NCBI GenBank assembly: GCA_937927885.1
Contig: CALEZJ010000544.1
Location: forward strand, 1 to 12,221
Length of the DNA: 12,221 nucleotides
Reading direction: 5' to 3'
Source: an uncultured Paracoccaceae bacterium
GTDB lineage: Bacteria; Pseudomonadota; Alphaproteobacteria; Rhodobacterales; Rhodobacteraceae
Shown: positions 7,424 to 12,221 of the stretch, piece by piece
Layout: each line of letters starts with the position of its first letter
How positions within the stretch are numbered: position 1 is the stretch's first letter
Notes under the pieces: generated by a model
Databases searched by the model: none
Seen by the model: the letters and a program-made list of their open reading frames with translations, nothing else
What the model was told of the DNA's origin: nothing
Translations under genes and position numbers: made by a program

Positions 7424-8332
7424 TCATTCCGTGTTCAGAACCGATCTCTGCCGACGATAGGCGATCACCCCTTCCTGCACGAAATCCCGAAAGGCCGCGA
7501 CGCGCTTGGAATGGCGCAGTTCCTCGGGATAGGCCAGGAACACGGGCACTTCGGCGCTTTCCACCTCGGGCAGGACCCGGACAAGCTGGGGGAAATCCTC
7601 GGTCAGATAGTCGGGCAGCACACCCACGCCCAGATTGTTCACCACCGCCTGCAAGACGCCAAAGTAATTGTTGACGGTGAACGACGAGCGCACCGCATGC
7701 CCCATCAGGCTGCGCACCAGTTCCGCCCCGGCGGCGACCTGATGGGCATTCGCGGCCTGGCAGCACAGCCGGTGATCGGCCATGTCCGCCATCGTGCGGG
7801 GCGTGCCATTCTGGCGCAGATATTCCTGCGAGGCGTAAAGCCGCATGTGAACCGCCATCAGCCGCTTGCGGATCAGATCGGCCTGGCTGGGCTCCTTCAT
7901 GCGGATCGCCACGTCGGCCTCGCGCATCGGCAGGTCCAGCACGCGCTCTTCCAGCATGAGGTCGATCTTCAGCTCGGGGTATTTCGCATAGAGCGCGGGC
8001 AGGCGCGGGGCCAGCCAGAGCGTGCCGAAGGCGGTGGTCGTGGTGACGCGAAGTTCGCCGTAAACCTCGTCCTCGCTGTCGCGGATGCGCGCGGTCGCGG
8101 TTTCCAGCCGCTTGGTCATCGACCGGGTCGCCTCGAACAGCAATTCGCCCTGCTCGGTCAGAATCAGGCCCCGCGCATGGCGGTGGAACAGGGTCGTGCC
8201 CAGCGATTCCTCCAGCCCCCGGATCTGTCGGCTGACGGCAGACTGGCTCAGCCCCAGGCTGTCGCCGGCATGGGTCAGGCTGCCCGCATCGGCAACCGCG
8301 TGGAAGATTCTAAGCTTGTCCCAGTCCATCAT
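7424..8332 (-). CDS. LysR-type transcriptional regulator
   Basis: A 302-residue LysR-family protein of normal length. Residues 4-63 form the winged helix-turn-helix (DKLRIFHAVADAGSLTHAGDSLGLSQSAVSRQIRGLEESLGTTLFHR read in family order), followed by the linker helix (about 64-90) and a two-lobe effector-binding domain (about 92-295). Two ATGs lie side by side at 8332 and 8329; the second gives the MDWDKLRIF start common in the family, and neither has a clear Shine-Dalgarno. It is divergent from the indolepyruvate oxidoreductase gene with 166 bases between the starts. LysR proteins typically control the divergent gene and themselves from such a space, so an aryl-pyruvate or aromatic amino acid co-inducer is an inference. 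No operon partner follows; the small RNA terminator lies downstream. Confidence 0.94.
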   Translation of the reverse strand: MMDWDKLRIFHAVADAGSLTHAGDSLGLSQSAVSRQIRGLEESLGTTLFHRHARGLILTEQGELLFEATRSMTKRLETATARIRDSEDEVYGELRVTTTTAFGTLWLAPRLPALYAKYPELKIDLMLEERVLDLPMREADVAIRMKEPSQADLIRKRLMAVHMRLYASQEYLRQNGTPRTMADMADHRLCCQAANAHQVAAGAELVRSLMGHAVRSSFTVNNYFGVLQAVVNNLGVGVLPDYLTEDFPQLVRVLPEVESAEVPVFLAYPEELRHSKRVAAFRDFVQEGVIAYRRQRSVLNTE

Positions 8333-8386
8333 GGTAATGTCTGTCCAGTCGGGGCAGGTTTGTGCGCAGCAAAATACCTAAAGCAG

Positions 8387-8397
8387 ATCACTGTGAT
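8387..8397. promoter_or_regulatory. Short palindrome near the LysR gene start
   Basis: ATCACTGTGAT is an 11-bp inverted repeat (ATCAC-T-GTGAT) in the divergent intergenic space, about 55 bases from the LysR ATG. It could be a second half of a LysR binding region or an independent operator. It is too short to assign. Confidence 0.3.
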
Positions 8398-8425
8398 GTA
8401 AAAGGAAAGAAACGGCCGAGGGGGC

Positions 8426-8454
8426 TATTAAGGTCAACTATTTTGACCTATAAT
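8426..8454 (+). promoter_or_regulatory. Promoter of the indolepyruvate oxidoreductase gene with an overlapping operator palindrome
   Basis: A perfect TATAAT at 8449-8454 points to the gene at 8499 and predicts a leader of about 38 bases. The region 17 bases upstream (TATTAA, 8426-8431) is a poor -35, as expected for an activated promoter. The spacer is almost filled by AGGTCAA-CTATT-TTGACCT (8431-8449), a perfect 7-bp inverted repeat with a 5-base centre. It contains the LysR-type T-N11-A pattern (T8434 to A8446). Its position over the spacer would suit repression or activator contact with RNA polymerase. Confidence 0.6.
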
Positions 8455-8498
8455 CCCGCAAACGCCAGCAAATCGACCAATGCGCGGGGAGGTGCACG

Positions 8499-11400
8499 AT
8501 GGGCAAGCAGACGGTGTCTCTGAATGACCGGTTCGACCTGTCGAAAACGCCGGTTCTGCTGAACGGCACGCAGGCCCTTGTCCGCCTGATGCTGCAACAG
8601 GCCGCGCGCGACAGGGCGGCGGGGCTGAACACCGCCGGCTATGTCAGCGGCTATCGCGGCTCGCCCCTGGGGGCGGTGGATCAGCAGATGGCGCGCGCGC
8701 GCAAGGTGCTGGAGGCAGCGCAGGTCAAATTCCACGAGGGTCTGAACGAGGATCTGGCCGCCACCGCGATCTGGGGCACCCAGCAGGCGGAACTGCGCGG
8801 CGAGGGGAAATACGACGGCGTCTTTGCCCTCTGGTATGGCAAGGGGCCGGGGGTGGACCGCACCGGCGACGTGATGAAACACGCCAACATGGCGGGCACC
8901 AGCCGCAACGGCGGGGTCATCATGGCGATGGGCGACGACCACACCGGCGAATCCTCGACCGTGCTGCATCAATCCGACTGGGCGATGATCGACGCCTACA
9001 TGCCCGTGGTCTCGCCCGCCGGGGTGCAGGAAATCCTCGACTATGGCCATTATGCCTATGAACTCAGCCGGTTTTCCGGGCTCTGGGTGGGGCTGAAGAC
9101 GATGAAGGACACGGTCGAGGGCACGGCCGTCGTCGATGGCAACCCGCATCGCATGGCCTTTGTGCGCCCCGATTTCCAGATGCCCGAGGGCGGGCTGAAC
9201 ATCCGCCTGCAGGATCTTCCGGTGCTCCAGGAAGCGCGGATGATCGACTACAAGCGCTTTGCGGCCGAGGCGTTCAGCCACGCCAACAAGATGGACAAGC
9301 GCGTCTGGGGCAAGCCCGGGGCGCGCATCGGCTTTGTCGCGGCGGGCAAGAACTGGCTGGATCTGGTGCATGCGCTCAGCCTGCTGGGGCTTGATGCGGC
9401 GGAATGCGAAAGGCTGGGGATCACCACCTACAAGGTCGGGCAGACCTGGCCCCTTGACATGGTCGGGTTCCACGACTGGGCCGAGGGGCTGGATCTGATC
9501 GTCGTCGTCGAGGAAAAGCGCAAGCTGATCGAGGTGCAGGTCAAGGAGGCGATCTTTGACGACCGGCGCGGGCGGCGGGTCTACGGCTGGCACAAGGGCG
9601 ACACCTGGCAAAACGGCCGTCAGGTGGAACTGTTCCCGACCCGCTATGCGCTCGATCCGGTGATGATCGCCGAAAAGCTGGGGGAAATCCTCGCCGACGA
9701 AGGCTGCGAGACCGAGGCGATCCGCGCAGGCCGCGCGAAACTGGCCGAGGCCCGCCGCGCCGACAACGCCCGCGATCTGGCGGCACGCACGCCGTGGTTC
9801 TGCTCGGGCTGCCCGCACAATTCCTCGACCAAGGTGCCCGAAGGCTCGCGCGCCTATGCCGGGATCGGCTGCCACTACATGGTGCAGTGGATGGACCGCT
9901 CCACCCTGGGCTTTACCCACATGGGCGGCGAGGGGGCGAACTGGATCGGCGAGGCGCCGTTCTCCACCCGCGGCCATGTGTTCCAGAACCTCGGTGACGG
10001 CACCTACAACCATTCGGGCGTGCAGGCGATCCGCGCGGCGCTGGCGGCGGGAACCACCATCACCTACAAGATCCTCTTCAACGATGCCGTCGCCATGACC
10101 GGCGGGCAAAGGAACGAAGGCGGCCTGACCGCCGCGCGCATCGCCCACGAGATCACCGCGATGGGGGTCAAACCCGTGGTCCTGGTCTATGACGCCAAGG
10201 AAGACGTCGATTTCGCGGCCTTCCCGCCCGGGATCGAAAAGGTGGAACGCGCCGGGCTGATGCCGGTGCAGGAACGACTGGCCAAGACGCCGGGCGTCTC
10301 CGCCATCCTCTATGTGCAGACCTGCGCCGCCGAGAAACGCCGCCGCCGCAAACGCGGCGAATTCCCTGACCCGGACCGCCGCGTCTTCATCAATTCCGAG
10401 GTCTGCGAGGGCTGCGGCGATTGCGGCGTGCAGTCGAATTGCGTGTCGATCGTGCCGAAGGAAACCGACCTCGGCCGCAAGCGCGCCATCGACCAGTCCA
10501 GTTGCAACAAGGACTTCAGTTGCCTCAAGGGCTTCTGCCCCTCCTTCGTCACGCTGGAGGGGGCCAGGGTGAAGAAAGCCGCCTCGCGCGCGCTGGACCT
10601 GCCCGACCTGCCCGAACCCGTGCTGCCCGCGATCCGGGGCACGCACAACATCGTCATCACCGGGGTCGGCGGCACCGGCGTGGTGACCGTCGGCGCGGTG
10701 CTGGCGCAGGCGGCGCAGATCGACGGTCTGGGCGCCGGGATGATGGAAATGGCCGGACTCGCGCAAAAAGGCGGCGCGGTGCACATCCACCTGCGTCTGG
10801 CCAACCGGCCCGAGGACATCAGCGCCGTGCGCGTCGCGGTGGGCGAGGCGCATTGCGTGATCGGCGGCGATCTGGTGGTGACGGCGGGGGCAAAGACCAT
10901 CGGCCTGATGACCCAGGGCCAGACCGGCGCGGTGGTCAACTCCCACGACATCGTCACCGGCGCCTTCACCCGCGACACCGAATTCCGCTTGCCGGTCAAC
11001 GACCTGACCATCGCCCTTCAGGCGCGCCTGCGCGAGGGGCTGCGGATGTTCGACGCCTCGGACCTCTCGCGCGTGCTCCTGGGCGATTCGATCTATTCCA
11101 ACATGATGGTGCTGGGGGGGGCGTGGCAGGCCGGTCTGGTGCCCCTGTCGCTGGGCGCGATCCGCGAAGCGATCACCCTCAACAAGGCCGCGGTCGAGGG
11201 CAATCTGCGCGCCTTCGACATTGGCCGCTGGGCGGTCCTCTACCCGGCCGATGCCGAACGCCTGCTGCATCCCGAGGCGGTCACCGCGCTGCCCGCCGAT
11301 CCGGTCGCGCTGCGCGAGGCGCGGCTGGTGGCCTATCAGGGTCCGAAACTGGCCGCCCGATTCCGCGCGCTGGTGGACAGCATCGCGGACCGCGCGCTGC

Positions 11401-11915
11401 GCGAGGCGGTGGCGCAGGGATACTACAAACTGCTGGCCTACAAGGATGAATACGAGGTCGCCCGCCTGCACCTGGCCAGCGCCGAGGCCGCGCGCGCCGA
11501 ATTCGACGGCGATTTTCGCATGTCCTTCCATCTGGCGCCCCCGATCCTGGGCGGCAAGGGCCCCGACGGGCGGCCGAAAAAGCGCGAATTCGGCCCCTGG
11601 ATGCTGGGCGTGTTCAAGGTTCTGGCGCGGATGAAGGGGCTCAGGGGCACCCCCTTCGACCCCTTCGGCTATGCCGCCGAACGGCGCGAGGAACGCGCGC
11701 TGATCGCCCGGTTCGAAGGCGACATGCGCGACTGGCTGGGGCAGGTGACCCCGGCGACGCGCGACCTGGTGCTGGAACTGGCGCTGCTGCCGTTGCAGAT
11801 CCGCGGCTATGGCCCGGTCAAGGCGGCGAGCGTCGTCAAGGCCGAGGCGCGGCGGGCGCAGATCCTGGCGGCGCTGGGGCAGGGGGGAACCGGCGGGCGC
11901 CTGGCGGCGGAATGA
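8499..11915 (+). CDS. Indolepyruvate ferredoxin oxidoreductase, fused single-chain type
   Basis: This enzyme oxidatively decarboxylates indolepyruvate and related aryl pyruvates from aromatic amino acid transamination to the acyl-CoA, reducing ferredoxin. The 1138-residue chain joins parts that archaea encode as IorA and IorB. It has an N-terminal thiamine pyrimidine-type domain (SGYRGSPLGAVDQQM), the C435-SG-C438 motif, and the thiamine-binding GDG at 499-501 (LGDGTYNHSGVQA). An iron-sulfur region follows with C636-x2-C639-x2-C642-x5-C648, then C669-x5-C675-x4-C680. The gamma-type domain begins GVGGTGVV (722) with MMEMAGLAQKGGAVHIHLRL. The C-terminal domain from about 900 is typical of the long bacterial form (FHLAPPILGG near 1006). 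GGGGAGGT lies 5 bases before ATG 8499. It stands alone on its strand, with no aminotransferase or CoA ligase in the window. Identity is near certain; substrate range is inferred. Confidence 0.95.
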   Translation: MGKQTVSLNDRFDLSKTPVLLNGTQALVRLMLQQAARDRAAGLNTAGYVSGYRGSPLGAVDQQMARARKVLEAAQVKFHEGLNEDLAATAIWGTQQAELRGEGKYDGVFALWYGKGPGVDRTGDVMKHANMAGTSRNGGVIMAMGDDHTGESSTVLHQSDWAMIDAYMPVVSPAGVQEILDYGHYAYELSRFSGLWVGLKTMKDTVEGTAVVDGNPHRMAFVRPDFQMPEGGLNIRLQDLPVLQEARMIDYKRFAAEAFSHANKMDKRVWGKPGARIGFVAAGKNWLDLVHALSLLGLDAAECERLGITTYKVGQTWPLDMVGFHDWAEGLDLIVVVEEKRKLIEVQVKEAIFDDRRGRRVYGWHKGDTWQNGRQVELFPTRYALDPVMIAEKLGEILADEGCETEAIRAGRAKLAEARRADNARDLAARTPWFCSGCPHNSSTKVPEGSRAYAGIGCHYMVQWMDRSTLGFTHMGGEGANWIGEAPFSTRGHVFQNLGDGTYNHSGVQAIRAALAAGTTITYKILFNDAVAMTGGQRNEGGLTAARIAHEITAMGVKPVVLVYDAKEDVDFAAFPPGIEKVERAGLMPVQERLAKTPGVSAILYVQTCAAEKRRRRKRGEFPDPDRRVFINSEVCEGCGDCGVQSNCVSIVPKETDLGRKRAIDQSSCNKDFSCLKGFCPSFVTLEGARVKKAASRALDLPDLPEPVLPAIRGTHNIVITGVGGTGVVTVGAVLAQAAQIDGLGAGMMEMAGLAQKGGAVHIHLRLANRPEDISAVRVAVGEAHCVIGGDLVVTAGAKTIGLMTQGQTGAVVNSHDIVTGAFTRDTEFRLPVNDLTIALQARLREGLRMFDASDLSRVLLGDSIYSNMMVLGGAWQAGLVPLSLGAIREAITLNKAAVEGNLRAFDIGRWAVLYPADAERLLHPEAVTALPADPVALREARLVAYQGPKLAARFRALVDSIADRALREAVAQGYYKLLAYKDEYEVARLHLASAEAARAEFDGDFRMSFHLAPPILGGKGPDGRPKKREFGPWMLGVFKVLARMKGLRGTPFDPFGYAAERREERALIARFEGDMRDWLGQVTPATRDLVLELALLPLQIRGYGPVKAASVVKAEARRAQILAALGQGGTGGRLAAE

Positions 11916-11985
11916 CCGGGCGACCTGTGCGCGGCAAACTGGCGATGGATTTCCGCGCGGCGAGGTCGTAAGACGGGCCGCAACA

Positions 11986-12004
11986 GCCCCGCCTCGCGCG
12001 GGGC
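11986..12004. other. GC-rich hairpin between the oxidoreductase gene and murI
   Basis: GCCCCGC (11986-11992) and GCGGGGC (11998-12004) form a perfect 7-bp stem with a 5-base loop, about 70 bases past the oxidoreductase stop and 18 bases before the murI start. There is no T run, so it is not a standard intrinsic terminator. It could be a Rho-assisted 3' end or a leader structure just before the murI ribosome binding site. The rest of the 107-base gap shows nothing clear. Confidence 0.35.
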
Positions 12005-12022
12005 CGCGCAGGAGGGCAGGCG

Positions 12023-12221
12023 ATGGCAGTGGGCGTGTTCGATTCGGGGCTGGGGGGCCTGACGGTGCTGGAAGCGCTGGAACGCCGCCTGCCCGATGTG
12101 CCCTTTGTCTATTACGGCGACAATGCCAACACCCCCTATGGCACCCGCACCGCCGACGACATCTACCGGCTGACCTGCATCGGCACGCAGCGCCTTTTTG
12201 ACGAAGGCTGCGATCTGGTGA
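12023..12221 (+). CDS. murI: Glutamate racemase, N-terminal part only
   Basis: MurI interconverts L- and D-glutamate in the cytoplasm, supplying D-Glu for peptidoglycan. The 66 visible residues match the family start: [19 protein letters not shown], with the catalytic-site Asp7-Ser8, and [14 protein letters not shown] (30-43) of the substrate pocket. The window ends just before the segment where the first catalytic Cys (CNTA) is expected. AGGAGGG (12010-12016) lies 6 bases before ATG 12023, which sets the start. It follows the oxidoreductase gene by 107 bases on the same strand; a functional link is unlikely and it probably has its own promoter or heads another operon. Identity is near certain despite truncation. 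Confidence 0.95.
   Translation, partial: MAVGVFDSGLGGLTVLEALERRLPDVPFVYYGDNANTPYGTRTADDIYRLTCIGTQRLFDEGCDLV

Noticed and set aside
8448..11531. A 1027-codon open frame antisense to the indolepyruvate oxidoreductase gene
   Set aside because: The plus-strand frame has clear thiamine, Cys-cluster and gamma-domain motifs. The antisense product is rich in His, Gly, Arg, Gln and Asp in the low-complexity way typical of the mirror frame of a GC-rich gene. It also runs through the promoter palindrome.
1..12221. Search for mobile elements, CRISPR arrays, toxin-antitoxin pairs, phage or defence genes
   Set aside because: Every long coding stretch is accounted for by housekeeping or metabolic genes. 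I saw no regularly spaced repeats, no insertion-sequence ends and no transposase or nuclease motifs.

Overview
The window is GC-rich DNA from what looks like an alphaproteobacterium of the order Rhodobacterales (Paracoccus/Rhodobacter-like). This placement is inferred from protein sequence character, the side-by-side bolA and CGFS-glutaredoxin genes next to purL, a zapA gene paired with a coiled-coil gene, and a single-chain indolepyruvate oxidoreductase. No database search was possible. The region looks chromosomal and housekeeping. I see no transposase, integrase, CRISPR array, tRNA, rRNA or phage gene.

Layout from left to right. (1) 1-1674, minus: most of a transketolase (tkt), with its C-terminus cut by the window edge. 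(2) 1675-1869: divergent promoter region. (3) 1870-2799, plus: two genes 12 bases apart, a coiled-coil protein resembling ZauP and the Z-ring protein ZapA. (4) 2800-2847: convergent junction holding three copies of a 14-bp direct repeat. (5) 2845-7133, minus: a probable operon read as purL, a Cys-rich protein, bolA, grxD, and a membrane-anchored protein of unknown function. (6) 7233-7341, minus: a likely small RNA gene with its own promoter, a hairpin, an exposed anti-Shine-Dalgarno stretch and a strong intrinsic terminator. (7) 7424-8332, minus: a LysR-type regulator. (8) 8333-8498: intergenic region with a palindrome abutting a perfect TATAAT. (9) 8499-11915, plus: a fused indolepyruvate ferredoxin oxidoreductase, probably controlled by the divergent LysR protein. 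(10) 12023 to the right edge, plus: the start of glutamate racemase (murI).

The most striking observation is in purL. The family reading frame is continuous from an ATG at 7133 to the stop at 4980, except for one in-frame TAA at 7043-7041 (codon 31), where a conserved glutamate codon is expected. Everything before and after it is in the same frame and matches PurL, so a single base change (or base-call error) breaks a gene essential for de novo purine synthesis. The longest open part restarts at a Met with no good ribosome binding site. The second notable item is the small RNA at about 7308-7233, which resembles the alphaproteobacterial mmgR/suhB group.

Biologically the window joins central carbon metabolism (tkt), cell division (ZauP-like/ZapA), purine synthesis coupled to iron-sulfur handling (purL, bolA, grxD), aromatic amino acid breakdown (indolepyruvate oxidoreductase with its LysR regulator) and cell-wall precursor synthesis (murI).
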